Shown: positions 1 to 10,144 of the stretch, piece after piece
Layout: each line of letters opens with the position of its first letter
Position numbering within the stretch: position 1 is the first letter of the stretch
Position numbers and translations under genes: made by a program
NCBI GenBank assembly: GCA_021234155.1
Contig: JAJEKV010000013.1
Span: 12,364,669 to 12,428,668 of the forward strand
Direction of reading: 5' to 3'
Source of the DNA: Isoetes taiwanensis
Taxonomy: Eukaryota > Streptophyta > Lycopodiopsida > Isoetales > Isoetaceae
DNA: 64,000 nt
Notes under the pieces: generated by a model
Told to the model about the DNA's origin: nothing
What the model saw: only the letters and a program-made list of their open reading frames with translations
Databases searched by the model: none

Positions 1-502
1 CCCAGAAGACGGCGAAAAAAACCCCTGAATGTGTCCATGGAGAACCGAAGGAGATGGGTGATGGCGAACAGAAATACAGCAGGACCCCAGAAGACGGCGG
101 AATCCTGCAAGCAACACCAAAAAACTCCCCAAAAAACACCCGTAAATGGTTAGAGAAAACAAACAGGCATAACCATGAAAAACAAGCTGCACCAAGAAGG
201 TCCGAAGATATGAGGAATGAAAACAGATGAAAAAAGAACATAACAGAAAAAGATAGCATCACCCATAGGGTGGAAAAGCATCACCCAGCGGGTGGAGAAC
301 CATTATGAAAAAATATGCATCACCCTTGAGGTGGAAATAAACAGCATCACCCGCAGGTGGAGAATAACGCAGCAAGATGCCGATGAAACAGAAAACATGA
401 GAATAGCAACACCCACATGTGGAGAACAACAAAGAGTGTATGAACAACAAAAAAATACAAATGAAAAAGACGCATGCGCCCACGCAGCAGGGCGGGAAGG
501 GA
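1..502. other. Outer flank of DIRS-like element, left side
   Basis: No gene is seen. The strand shown is purine-rich and its complement gives only low-complexity Phe/Ser/Leu-rich frames. The string CCCAGAAGACGGCG occurs at 1 and again near 85, suggesting a short direct repeat. If the DIRS-like element has the usual terminal layout, this stretch lies beyond its inner repeat on the 3' side and may hold the true 3' terminus; the end cannot be fixed from this window. Confidence 0.4.
256..424. repeat. Cluster of short hairpin repeats (CACCC-GGGTG type)
   Basis: Five spaced copies of a unit of the form GCATCACCC-(3-5 nt)-GGTGGA lie at about 256, 280, 321, 343 and 406. In each copy the CACCC and GGGTG or GGTG halves can pair, so each is a small stem-loop, while the spacer bases differ between copies. 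Changed spacers with kept stems suggest that the fold matters, or that the copies arose by duplication and drifted. They sit just outside the 131-bp repeat on the 3' side of the DIRS-like element. Confidence 0.6.
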
Positions 503-633
503 GGGAAGCCACGAGAGGAGAAGAAGAGCTGCTATGAGAAGACGCCGATAACCGGGCCGAAAACAGAAATGGCCTAATATAGGCGCTCGTCCCTTCCCAG
601 AATGGCAATCCAATGGCTCGGATCGATGGGATT
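503..633 (-). repeat. 131-bp terminal-type repeat, 3'-side copy
   Basis: This block matches 12818-12948 in the same orientation, without gaps, with about 7 mismatches by hand count. It lies just after the recombinase region of the DIRS-like element, read on the minus strand. YR retrotransposons of the DIRS/Ngaro group carry split or inverted terminal repeats, with an internal copy next to the 3' end of the coding part. The position fits such an internal copy. Confidence 0.7.
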
Positions 634-645
634 CTGGGAAGGGAC
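589..645. repeat. 15-bp perfect inverted repeat, circle-junction-like
   Basis: GTCCCTTCCCAGAAT at 589-603 pairs perfectly with ATTCTGGGAAGGGAC at 631-645 around a 27-nt loop. The right arm lies just outside the 131-bp repeat. In DIRS elements an internal complementary region copies both outer ends and templates circle closure. This site has the expected place and form, but the outermost right end of the element was not identified, so the role is inferred. Confidence 0.5.
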
Positions 646-690
646 TCGCGAGAGACACAAAACCGGCTGACTACCAAAGGACTTCCTCAA

Positions 691-1587
691 CTATAAGCCC
701 AGTCGCCGCGAAACCTCCAAGTGTTGAGTTGGGTCGCGAAGCACATAGCGGGAGTGAGAAGAAGAGGAGCGCCAGCGACCGTGGAGCGCCAAGCAAAGAT
801 CATGTGGAACCCCCGATGGGCAGCCGCCGAGGCCAGGCCAAGCGACGAAAGCGTAATGTGTACCATACTGGGATGGATTTAAGCCGATAGCGAGAAGACA
901 CTCCCTCCACCACCCCCGGGCAGTCGGATAGGATAAAGGACGCAGAGAGGAAGGAGAGGAGCGAAAAAGAGGGCCGCCGGACGGAGTATCGAGGAGATGA
1001 TAAGAACCGGTAGAAATTAGGCGCTGAAGGATAGTGACGGGGCATGCGAACGAAGGCAAGCGAGCTAAAGAAATCGTATGACCACGGGCAAGTTGGTCTC
1101 GTTTGGAGTGGCGGATAAGAACATCAACGTGCGACAAGGAAAAAGAAAGATCACGCCAATTGAGGGCAAGGGCCTCTGAGATGCGCAAAAAAGCGGCAAA
1201 GGAAAGTACGACGAGAGCAGCGCGGGCCAGAGAGGGAAAAGGAGCCGCGGGATGCGCGAAGTGGAGAACAATAGAGCGTACATGCTAAGGCAGGAGAGGA
1301 AGAAAGCGACGAGAGGTAGACTGAAGAGCCAAAGAGGGTAAAGGTAAAATGGCGGGAGAGGGAAGGTTGAAAATTTGATGAAAAAAGGATATGGCTGCCG
1401 AGGCCGAAGAAATGGAGGAGGGTGACATCTGAGGATGATGAAGGGAGGCGAAAAAGGCCGCGACAACAAAGGGGGAAGCCGGGAGATAAGGAACAGCATG
1501 TAGACGGCACCAAACAGCAAAGTGGCGGAACATAACGATGTAAGCCGTGAGAGTAGATGGGGCGCGGGAGGAAAAGACCAAAGACAA
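691..1587 (-). pseudogene. Tyrosine recombinase region of DIRS-like fossil
   Basis: Two parts are visible on the minus strand. The first (about 1285-1587) looks like the N-terminal SAM-like DNA-binding domain (SSRAPSTLTAY...FRHFAVWC). The second (about 691-1188) looks like the catalytic domain, opening with an R-I-S-E-A-L motif typical of the first catalytic arginine and ending with an H-G-R-W...Y pattern. In living relatives this enzyme inserts a circular DNA copy by site-specific recombination, without target duplications. It is a fossil and is not read as one intact frame. Confidence 0.6.
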
Positions 1588-1699
1588 AGTCGAAAGGAAT
1601 AAGGGAACCTCCCCGGGGTGAGCAAGTGAGAGGTAGTCGCCACAACAACATAAAAACCATGTTAACTTTATTCAATTGACAACTAAAAAACATAAAGAG

Positions 1700-2326
1700 T
1701 TACATGACGCCGACACCCTGCAAAGGTTGCCGATATATGGGGCAATAAAGCCAATGAAAATGCATCAAAAAACAGAAATTCTTTAATAAAAGACGCCCAC
1801 GTCGATCCCGTCCAGAGTAAGGGCCACCACGGTGCAGAAGGCCAATGAAGAACCACCATATGATACGAGCATGACATGCGGCCGCATGATGTAAAACGCA
1901 GGGAACTAAAGAGGGCAGGGAAAAACAAAAATTGTTAAAGAGGCGCCAATCATAAGTAAAAGCATCAGGCGGAATGCGGTGTGGATATGGGAACCGAGTA
2001 TTATAAACGGGGAGCTTGTGGTTAAGGGAAGAGGCAAAACGATCAACATGATGCGGGCCCCACAAAGAATCAATGTAGTAAAAATACCACGGGGCAAGGG
2101 CAAACTCAGCAGATTGAGGAAGGCGAGAAAGATAATCGGCCCACTCGTTTTGGGAACGCGGAATCCACACAGGCTCCAAGGAAACAGAAAAGTGAAAACG
2201 AAATAGGAAGATCTCTAAGGTGAGAAAATGAATATCGGGTGAAGAAGAACCCCCTTTTTGGAGAATGGTGGCAACGTTCAAATTATCCCCCCGAACAATG
2301 ACCAGGCGAGCATGGAGAGAAGGCAA
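1700..2326 (-). pseudogene. RNase H and following domain of DIRS-like fossil
   Basis: The minus-strand frame carries an RNase H-like signature (RGDNLNVATILQKG, then PVWIPRSQNEWADYLSRL) matching the V-x-x-D-N...P-R...A-D-x-L-S pattern of DIRS-type RNase H. It continues with DRFASSLNHKLPVYNTRF and DAFTYDW, like the conserved block found downstream of RNase H in DIRS elements. It lies directly after the RT in element order. Its role in relatives is removal of the RNA template during copying. Confidence 0.65.
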
Positions 2327-2563
2327 GGCGGAGCGCTAAGACTTGATAGAAAGTTTAAGAGTTCACGCCAAGTGGAAGAATGAGACAGCCCCGACTAAAA
2401 AAGGCCAACAAAATCCACGCGGGTTCTCATTCCCGGGAGAAGGAGCCCCAAAACCGAATGAACTGCATCAAAACCAAGGACGCATGAAGGACGATGGGAT
2501 GGGGAAATAGGCAAAAACTCAAAGACGAGGCGATGGATTCCCATAAAACAATTTCCATGCAGG

Positions 2564-3640
2564 CTAAGGAGGATAAAGAAATAGGAGCATCCAAGGTTGA
2601 ATAAGGCGATAACAAAAAAAGGTTAAAGCGGAGACAAGGGAGCCGAAAACAATGCGATGGGACTGGAGAAAGCCCAAGAATTTGGCGAGATAACGCGAGG
2701 TAAGATGAGAAGAGGAAAGAAGCGAAGAGGAGAGGTGAAAAAACTTGGCTAATTTCTTGGACGATAGGCAAATAACCATGGCAGAAGCATCAAGGAGAAA
2801 ACCGAGGAAAATAGCACGGTGTGACAAATGCAGACGACACTTAGGCCAAGCAATGAGAAACCCAGCAGATTGCAAATCAGAAATGATGCGATGTTGAAGA
2901 GAACTAGGGTCCTGCTGAGTGTTAAAAAGGAAATCATCCATATAAGGGGTGCAACGAATACCGGCCGCTCGCCAATGGCGGACTAAAGGGCGCATCAATT
3001 TGGTAAAGACAAAGGGAGCAGAGGCCAGGCCAAAAGGAAGCATAGTGAAGACAAAAAAGTGGGAGTCAAATTGAAAACCCAAAAAGGTGTGATAAGGAGG
3101 CCAGATGGGAACATGGTGGTAACCAGATTTCAGATCCAAGGTAAAAAGAAAATCCCGGGGTTGAAGGACAGCCAAAGCATCGGAAAGCGACTCGTAACGA
3201 GAAGAAGGAACAGACAAAAAGGAGTTAAGATAGCGTAGGTCGAGAATCAAGCGGAACTTGTGGTCGCCTTTGGTTACAACGCCAAGGGGTGAGCAGAAAA
3301 AGGGACAAGATGGGACTTGCATAACAGCACCAGAACGCAAAAGATCTTGAATTGCAGAACGGGCAAAAGGAATATGGGAGGACAGAGAGGAAAGGTTCGG
3401 GCGAAAAAATGGTTGAGATGGGGTTCCCTGGGCCCAAGGAAGAGCATAACCATACTGGATCCAAGACAATACAAGAGGGCAAGCAGAAATAGAGCGCCAA
3501 AAAGGTAAAGATGCAAGGAGACGCCCACGTACAGACAAGGTCACATAGTAGGAATCGAGAGCCACCGGATCAAAGGGAAGGTGGGGTAAAGGAGAGGTAA
3601 AAAGTTGGCAATCTGCAAAAAGAGACTCGTTAGAAAACAA
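2564..3640 (-). pseudogene. DIRS-type reverse transcriptase region (fossil)
   Basis: A 358-codon open frame contains the RT core in order: VTKGDHKFRLILDLRYLN, FTLDLKSGYHHVPI, LPFGLASAPFVFTKLM and TPYMDDFLF, the last holding the YMDD catalytic box. The LDLKSGYHH and LPFGLASAP forms and the later FLGFLLD motif are typical of DIRS/Ngaro and related RTs rather than LINEs. It lies between the zinc-knuckle region and the RNase H on the same strand. This is the best-kept part of the element. Confidence 0.85.
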
Positions 3641-3699
3641 GATCCTTTATTAATGATCAAAAGTAAATATAACACATAGTGCTGAACAACTAAAACGGC

Positions 3700-4134
3700 T
3701 CAAGAAGACCAAGGCCGAGGCAAGACAGGAGGAGGAAGGGCCGGATGATGTGGTGGCGGCAGAACAGCCATCAAAGGGGTGGGGTTGAATGGTACAGATT
3801 GAGAAAAAGGGAAAGAAAAAGAAGGAACGACGTTATGGAGGAACTGGCGACGAAAACAATTGTCGGCAGTGTGTCGAAAACGACCACAAAAAGTACAACG
3901 AAGGGCGGAGGGATTGGCAGGGGAAGAAGCAGAAGGAGAAAAAGAAGCAGAGGAAGGGTACGGCGAAGGGCGAGTATGAGATAGACGCTTCTCCTGGGTG
4001 AATTTCTTAGCCTGATGCAGGCGTTTGGACTCATCCGAAGAAAAGTTCAAACTAGGGGACTCGCTAAAGTGCAAAGCGGCGTCATATCCATGTTGATCAG
4101 CAATAAGGACAAATTTCATCTCTTGATCCGCCAA
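3700..4134 (-). pseudogene. Gag-like C-terminal region with CCHC zinc knuckle (fossil)
   Basis: The minus-strand frame includes CTFCGRFRHTADNC, a Cys-x2-Cys-x4-His-x4-Cys zinc knuckle, at about residues 78-91, followed by a proline-rich tail. It starts just inside the end of the upstream gag-like frame and runs towards the RT. In relatives such knuckles bind the element's RNA during packaging and copying. Confidence 0.65.
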
Positions 4135-4679
4135 ACGCTTACCTTCTTCCCAGACGCAAACTCATAGTAATGCCGCATGGAGTCGCGGTCAAAAGAAGGA
4201 GTAGGGCGAGCGGCCCACTCTCGAATGTCCTGTTGGAGATGCTCAAGTTGGGTCTGAACAGACAACTGCTGGGTCATCGACGTCTGGAGTGCCTGGAGTG
4301 TGGCCCACTGCTGTTGAAGCTCATGCAGTAACTGGGTGTACTCAGGAGAAACTAGCGCGGAAGAAACGGGCGGGGCCGAGGCGAAAGATGCGTGCGGCAG
4401 AGAAGAGAAAAGAGGATCCATCTGAGTGGGAGAAACAGGAGGAGCAGTACCGGCGAGAGAAGAGAAAGGAGCAGCAAAGGCTGAGGGGGACCAAAAAGAG
4501 AAAGTAGACGAGATAGAAACCGGCGAGGCAGGGGGAGAAACGGAACCAGGGTCCGAAGAGTCTGGTTCAAGCGAGAGGGAAGCTTCGCATTGACGACGAG
4601 AACCAGCAGCGCGAGCGAGCCGTGGGGGAGAAAGCGAAACTGAAGGAGAAGAGCCGGAAGCGCCTGCTATGGACGGCAT
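4116..4679 (-). pseudogene. Gag-like N-terminal region (fossil)
   Basis: A 187-codon minus-strand frame has a Ser/Pro/Ala-rich first half and then a glutamine-rich helix likely to form a coiled coil (LLHELQQQWATLQALQ, SVQTQLEHLQQDIREW). It sits first in the coding order of the DIRS-like element and slightly overlaps the zinc-knuckle frame. No sequence family is recognised beyond its gag-like composition and position. Confidence 0.5.
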
Positions 4680-5650
4680 GAGCTCAATGACCTGAAAAAA
4701 GGAAGGACATTAGAGAACAAAAACAATGAAAAGAAAAGCCCGCCGCCACGATGACGAATCTAAGGAGGCGCCCCGGCATGCCAACGAGAACGGCAACAAG
4801 GCGATGAAAAACAAACCACGTCAATGCGTACAATGCACACATGATATGAATGCAGATCATGGACTTATGTCCGTGGATAGTTTTCTTATTTGAATACAGA
4901 TTACGGACCGAAGTCCGTGAATGTGGCTACGGACTGAAGTCCGTGAATGTGGCTATTATTCCTTCCGAACCTGTGGCCAATATCTAGATGGGATAGGTCA
5001 ACAAAGGAAAATGGAATCCTTCATCATGGATCCGCAAAAGGAAACAACAATAACGATAAATAATAAGGAAGAATGACAAATAACTGAGGTAATAAGGCAA
5101 AGAGGAAAAAACTTACCCATGGGAATGTAAAAATGCATATAGACATAAAGAAGACAAAGTGCAACCCGACATATGTTGTCAAAAAAAAGTGCAATCGCGC
5201 ATATGGCGGACAAAAAAACACATCATAAACAATAACAAAAGGAAAAATGAGACCCTGGGAATGACTCGTATGCCAAAAAACAAGGAAACCCAACGCTGGA
5301 AGGTGCGGAAAAACAACCGAGTTAATGCAGGTAGTGAATAAAAGGATGCCCACGTGCATGCAAGCCCCCAAGTGATCAACAAGAATGATGAATAATGAGG
5401 AAAAATGACAAAAAACCGCGGGAATAAGAGAAAGAGGAAAAACGCACCCATGGTAATGTGCAAAATGCATAGACGTAAAAAAGACAAAGTGTGACCCAAC
5501 ATATGATGCCAATAAATCACAAAGCGAGATAGGTAGCAGAATCACAAACATGATATATGCAATAAAAGGAAAGAAAACCATGATGAGGTAGCATATAAAA
5601 TATGAAACAATGGCAACATCCCAAGGAAATTACAACCGAGACCATAAGAG
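4680..5650 (-). other. Leader of DIRS-like element, gag-proximal half, with repeats
   Basis: No supported gene. Two 26-bp units at 4903-4928 and 4929-4954 each contain a small hairpin (ACGGAC...GTCCGT). A longer direct repeat of about 332-bp period follows: 5041-5190 matches 5373-5525, including the shared strings GACAAAGTG and ACCCATGG. A hydrophobic open frame crosses both units on the minus strand (5024-5581), but its composition follows from the purine-rich opposite strand. The leader resumes at 10145 beyond the LINE. Confidence 0.55.
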
Positions 5651-5665
5651 TAAAATGAAAAAAGC
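5651..5665. repeat. LINE target-site duplication, left copy
   Basis: TAAAATGAAAAAAGC is repeated exactly at 10130-10144, and the bases on either side of the two copies differ. A 15-bp A-rich duplication flanking an L1-type LINE is what target-primed reverse transcription leaves. Confidence 0.85.
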
Positions 5666-5715
5666 CTATGCATTATTTGGAGACATCTTATACATAGCTA
5701 TGTTCATACTAGCCC

Positions 5716-6400
5716 TTGCGTGTCCCCGCAACTGTCATCTACAAGCACAATGATTTTAGCTTTGGAATTATAAACATTTATGCTTCCACTGATTCAAGAA
5801 TTAGAGCTAACACTTGGCCCATGGTTAGCAATTTTATTACATCTCAGGCCTGTGACACTTGGATCATGGCAGGGGATTTTAATAACACACCTACTTGGGA
5901 TATGAAGATAGGAAAAAATCTTAACATGTCATCTGAAGAGATTTTACAGTTGGGATCAAATGCTTGATGTGCATTTCTTTCAAAGATATTCCCCTCCTCT
6001 ACCTCTCGCCTACACTTGGTCCAATAAGCAAGAAGGAAACAAATAGGTTTATTGTGCTCTGGATAGGTTCTACATAAACAACACTCATAATGATATTTGG
6101 AATAACTGTCTGGTTAGCAGTGATGAGTGCACATCTATATCTGATCACCAGCCTCAATTCTTCACTATCAATTACACTCTATCTGTTAAGAGGCATGGCA
6201 ATACCCCTTTTAAGCCGAATTGCTCCCTTCTTGACTCTGATACTTTCTGCAAAGACTTCATTGCCTTCTATGGAACTCTCCCCAAAGTTAGATCCACAAA
6301 TTCCATGAAATCCTTTTATACCAACATAAAAGACTCCAAAACCTGGATCAAACAGTGGTCGAAGAATTTACATGAAAGCAAGCAGAGAAAAGTGTCTATC
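5716..6400 (+). pseudogene. APE-type endonuclease remnant of the LINE
   Basis: One frame (5716-5967) reads FSFGIINIYAS...DTWIMAGDFNNTPTWD, with the G-D-F-N motif of apurinic-endonuclease-like LINE nucleases. A second frame from about 5960 continues with YTWSNKQEG, LDRFYI and SISDHQPQF, the S-D-H motif that closes the nuclease fold. The change of frame near 5960 and a TAG after GNK show decay. The nuclease N-terminus is missing because of the truncation at 5666. In living elements this domain nicks the target DNA. Confidence 0.75.
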
Positions 6401-6408
6401 TTAAAGAA

Positions 6409-8064
6409 ATGAAAGAGGTAAGAATGCAGTTGCAAGAGGACCCCCTTAATGTTGAGCTTCATTGGCAAGAAGGTAATCTAGAAAGGGTTATCAAAACAAT
6501 TGAAGAGATGGAAGCAAAAGGTGCATCCGTCAGATGCAAAATCAAGTATCTTTCCAACATGGATCATGGAAATTCCAAGTTCTTTTACAGAGTTGCCAAA
6601 TCCAGACTTTTAAAGAGTCAACTGACCACTGTCAAAGATGAAAATGGTAATATCTACTCAGATCAAAAAGAAATTTCCAATTTCTTTTGCTCCAACTATG
6701 AGAAAATTTTCTCCCAACCAGTAGACAGCTCTGTGCAAACTATTGAAGCCAAATCTTTTACTGATCTCATTGAAAATAATGGTCTACATAGTAATCTGAT
6801 CATGACCCCCTCCACAGATGCTATCCCCACTGCAGAATAGACTTTCTCTATCCTCAAGAGTCTTGCCAAAGGCAAAAGCCCTGGCCCTGATGGTCTTCCA
6901 CCCGAATTCTACATTAGATTCTGGGATACTATTAAAAATGACTTTATGCACATGATTAAGGGTTTTTGGAATTCCAACCATCTGCATCCTGCTCTTTCTT
7001 CTGGCCTTATCACTCTAATCCCTAAAGTTGACAATCCTCAATCTTTCTCAGACTGGAGACCTATCTCTTTAACAAACTCCACCTATAAGGTCTGTGCTAA
7101 GATTATAGCCAACAGGGTAAAAGCTCATCTTCAAGAGATCATCAGCCAGAATCAATCTGCTTTTCTCCCAAACAGATACATCCTAGATAACTACATTGCA
7201 GCCATGGAAGGAATGCATTGGAACAATCTAACTAAACAAAATTGTATTTTATTGAAGTTAGATTTTTCAAAAGCCTTTGACACTGTAAGGTGGAATTTCT
7301 TAGAATTCTCACTGCAAAAACTGGGCTTTAGTGAAAAAATTATCAAGCTTATCTTGGGATTAAATTCTAGATCCCAATCAACTGTTCTTGTGAATGGCTC
7401 CCCTGGATACTTCTTCCCTCTGGCTCGAGGTGTCAGACAAGGTTGCCCCCTAGCCCCTTATCTCTTTCTGGCTGTAGCAGAGATGCTCACTAGAGTGATT
7501 ATACATCAACAATCTGTGGGAAACATAGTTGGTCTGAATCTTCCTGACAATACTTCCAACCTTTCCATTCTGCAATATGCAGATGACTCCTTTAGCTTCC
7601 TCAAGAATGAGTCAGGCATTATTGCCAACTTTCTGAACACAATTCACATCTTTGGAGCTGCCTCTGGAATACATCTCAACAGAAACAAATGCACTATTAT
7701 TGGAGATTTAGATGTTGATAGTATTGCTGGCATCAAGTGCATCAAATCAACTGAGACAGCCAACCTTTTGGGTATGCCATTGTCCCACAATCCCAGTCTC
7801 AAAGGATTATGGACACCTATTGTCTCCAAAATCAGAAAAAAGCTAGGCAATTATGGCAATTGTCTTTCTCTTGCAGGCAGAATCATAATTGCTAATTCTG
7901 TTCTTGCTGCCTCTTACATTTATTACTCTTCTGCCCTTTTAGCTCCAAAATGTATCTATCAACAAATTGAGAGAATTGTTAGAAACTTCATCCGAAGAAA
8001 CATCATATGGTTAAACTGGAATACTATTACGAGAAGCAAGAAGCTGTGGTGGCATAGGATGTAA
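6409..8064 (+). pseudogene. L1-clade reverse transcriptase of the LINE
   Basis: The frame holds the RT in order: AKGKSPGPDGLPPEFY (about 6865-6915), LIPKVDNPQSFSDWRPISL, NQSAFLPNRYILDN, LLKLDFSKAFDTVRWNF, ARGVRQGCPLAPYLF, and LQYADDSFSF with the YADD catalytic box. These are typical plant L1 motifs. Frames 6409-6840 and 6946-8064 are the same frame, separated by an in-frame TAG at 6838-6840, so the enzyme is not translatable as one chain. The frame ends early at 8062-8064, before the zinc-binding tail, which continues in other frames. Confidence 0.9.
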
Positions 8065-9169
8065 GAACTTGGCTCTTCGTGGCTATGCTTTTGGCTGGAA
8101 AATATATTTGGAAATCCTTGTTTTTCTGCATAATAATCCAGCCACAATTTTTATCAACATTGGCTTTCATGCAGTCATCCTAAAGGACATCCTTCTATCA
8201 GTCATGATCTGCCTTCTTCAGCTTTCACAACTCTGAAACCTGCACCAAACATATCTCCTCTTATGAGAGGCATTATCCTGGCCTGGAACAAAGTTCACAT
8301 TAACTTTGAACATTCAAGCACTCAAAATAGCCACTTTCGAGCACAAGCATTTTTGAATCCTAATCTTTCCAGAGACAATAGTACTCCTTTGGCTATTAAG
8401 CATCCTAAGTTATACAAAAAGTGGACAGACTATGGTATTTCTAAACTTGGTGATTTATGGGTTCAAACAAGATGGATTTCCTGGACAAATCTGAAAAAAT
8501 AAGCTTAGAGGCAGCTCATCCGATAAGCTTTTGTTTAGATTCATCGTGCAAAAACTTAGCAACATCAATCTCCTTGACAATCCCTATCATTAATGACTGG
8601 TTCATTATGGGTAAGCCTAGTTATAGTGTTTCCAAAGTCTACACCTGTTTAAATACGCCCCACCAGCCCTCCAAATCAAAACTTTATTGGGGTCTCTCTG
8701 ATGATTATGAAAAAAGGCTTTTTAAGAATATCTCGAACTCATACTTGCCACCAAAGATTTCCTATTTCATCCGGGTTAATTGCCAACAAGAGCTTGCCAA
8801 TATGGAAACTTTAGCGAGGCACTCGAATTCTTTTTTAACAAACTCAGTGCATCCCAAAGCTGCCCTCTTGGTTGCAATAATGTTGAATCTCTAGAACATA
8901 TCTTTGGCTGTGCTATTCTAAATTCTTTCTGGAGATGGTTTGAATTTACTTTCAATATCACTTGTCCTGCTACTTTGCTTGAGTTCCTAATGAATGATGA
9001 TGCATTTAAGAATTCCTTGTGTTACATTGCTTTGTGGAATGTATGGAAGCATAGAAATAGGTGTCAGTATGGTGGAAAGACAATTTCTATATTCTGGATT
9101 AAATCTCAAGTTATCTATGACATAGAAATGGTTGCAACAAGTCGATACACCAACATAAAGATTCCTTAG
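8065..9169 (+). pseudogene. LINE C-terminal region with zinc-binding RT tail
   Basis: Three overlapping frames (8263-8502, 8457-8894, 8780-9169) carry the ORF2 C-terminus. The last has SCPLGCNNVESLEHIFGCAI, a Cys-x3-Cys...His-x3-Cys arrangement, and then ALWNVWKHRNR, the usual end of the plant L1 RT zinc-binding region. Two or three frame changes are needed to follow the protein, so this part is decayed. It normally helps bind the element's RNA. Confidence 0.75.
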
Positions 9170-9389
9170 ATTCTTTGGATAATAAATGGTTAAGTATAGG
9201 CAATTTCCGGGTGCCTATAAAATATTTAAACTACATTGTCATGAATCTCTTACTGACACTTAATTTGTTACTGGTAGATTACATGAGGAGCCTAAGTAGG
9301 GACATTGGCACTTCTCGGGTTGAGCCCAGGCAGAGTATGCATCGTTCCCGGGGCAGAGGCTAGTTCATGATATACAGTATACATATGAC

Positions 9390-9743
9390 ATGTGGACAGG
9401 TCCAGTCAGGGGCATCACTGACATTGACATACCATACATCCCGGATGATGAACTAGATTGGGCTATGGAATTTTGCAGAAGCACATATCTTATGGTGCAG
9501 CTATGGTGGTTTATGGAATGTAACAGCAGAAGAATGACTGATCAACAGTTTGAGAATTACAGAGAATGTTATTACCACTACAGGGGTTTGGCAGATGCAT
9601 ATGGAACATTAATCATTCTAATGTCCACCACAAATGCAGATAGGTTGATTATTGAGTTGAATTGGGGAAATGGTCGCACTCTTATACTCCAACCTCAGTT
9701 CCAAGCTCACTTTGATTACCTTAGCTCCTACCACTTCCATTGA
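9390..9743 (+). CDS. Unknown 117-residue ORF in the LINE 3' region
   Basis: An uninterrupted frame lies 220 bp after the ORF2 remnant. It can be read upstream from about 9323, so the start at 9390 is only the first Met. The product is acidic at its start (IDIPYIPDDELDWAME), rich in Trp, Tyr and Cys (MVQLWWFMECNSRR, YRECYYHYRG), and ends about 390 bp before the A-rich tail. I recognise no family. It is intact although the neighbouring ORF2 is decayed, so it is either a chance frame or a third ORF of this LINE family. It is unlikely to be a host gene because it lies inside the target duplications. Confidence 0.35.
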   Translation: MWTGPVRGITDIDIPYIPDDELDWAMEFCRSTYLMVQLWWFMECNSRRMTDQQFENYRECYYHYRGLADAYGTLIILMSTTNADRLIIELNWGNGRTLILQPQFQAHFDYLSSYHFH

Positions 9744-10129
9744 CATCCCTATTCTCTTCCTATCCGTTGATCTGCACCTCACCTTTGGGACCACATACTG
9801 ATCTTCATATAACTGCAGTATTTCATTAGCACTTAATCTATTTTGCAGGAATTCATTTTGGACTGGTCTTTGACTGGTTAAGGCAGATGTTGCTGAACTT
9901 TTTCAACAATGTTCTTCTCAGTTGCAGCACAACAAACTTACCAGCTACTAATAAGGCTGAGTAATATTTTGGACACTACTATGTGCTTATCACAGCACTT
10001 ATCCTATTTGTATTTATCTATTTGCTTTTCTATGAGTGGCCTACTTATAAAGGCTCACTCAGTATGTTGTACCTTTTTCTATAATTGATGAAAAAAACCC
10101 CATTCACTCAAAAAAATAAAAATAAAAAA

Positions 10130-10144
10130 TAAAATGAAAAAAGC
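10130..10144. repeat. LINE target-site duplication, right copy
   Basis: Exact repeat of TAAAATGAAAAAAGC at 5651-5665, directly after the A-rich tail of the LINE. It shows that the DNA right of here was once continuous with the DNA left of 5665. Confidence 0.85.

Larger units (their letters stand above)
5666..10129 (+). mobile_element. L1-type LINE, 5'-truncated, inside the DIRS-like leader
   Basis: A 4.46-kb non-LTR retrotransposon flanked by an exact 15-bp target duplication. It begins inside the endonuclease domain, so the first ORF and the endonuclease N-terminus are missing, as expected for 5' truncation on insertion. Then follow the endonuclease C-terminus, L1-clade reverse transcriptase, a Cys/His RT-associated zinc-binding tail, an extra 117-codon ORF, and an A-rich 3' end at about 10110-10129. 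The coding part is decayed: an in-frame TAG at 6838-6840 and several frame changes are seen. It is younger than the element it interrupts. Confidence 0.9.

Noticed and set aside
303-677. Ser/Leu/Phe-rich minus-strand frame, also at 12585-13028
   Set aside because: It is the translation of the 131-bp terminal-type repeat and its purine-rich flank, not a gene.
5024-5581. 185-codon hydrophobic frame, possible duplicated membrane protein
   Set aside because: It lies on the complement of a purine-rich direct repeat in the DIRS leader; Phe/Leu/Ile content is explained by composition, and no charged loops or signal pattern are seen.
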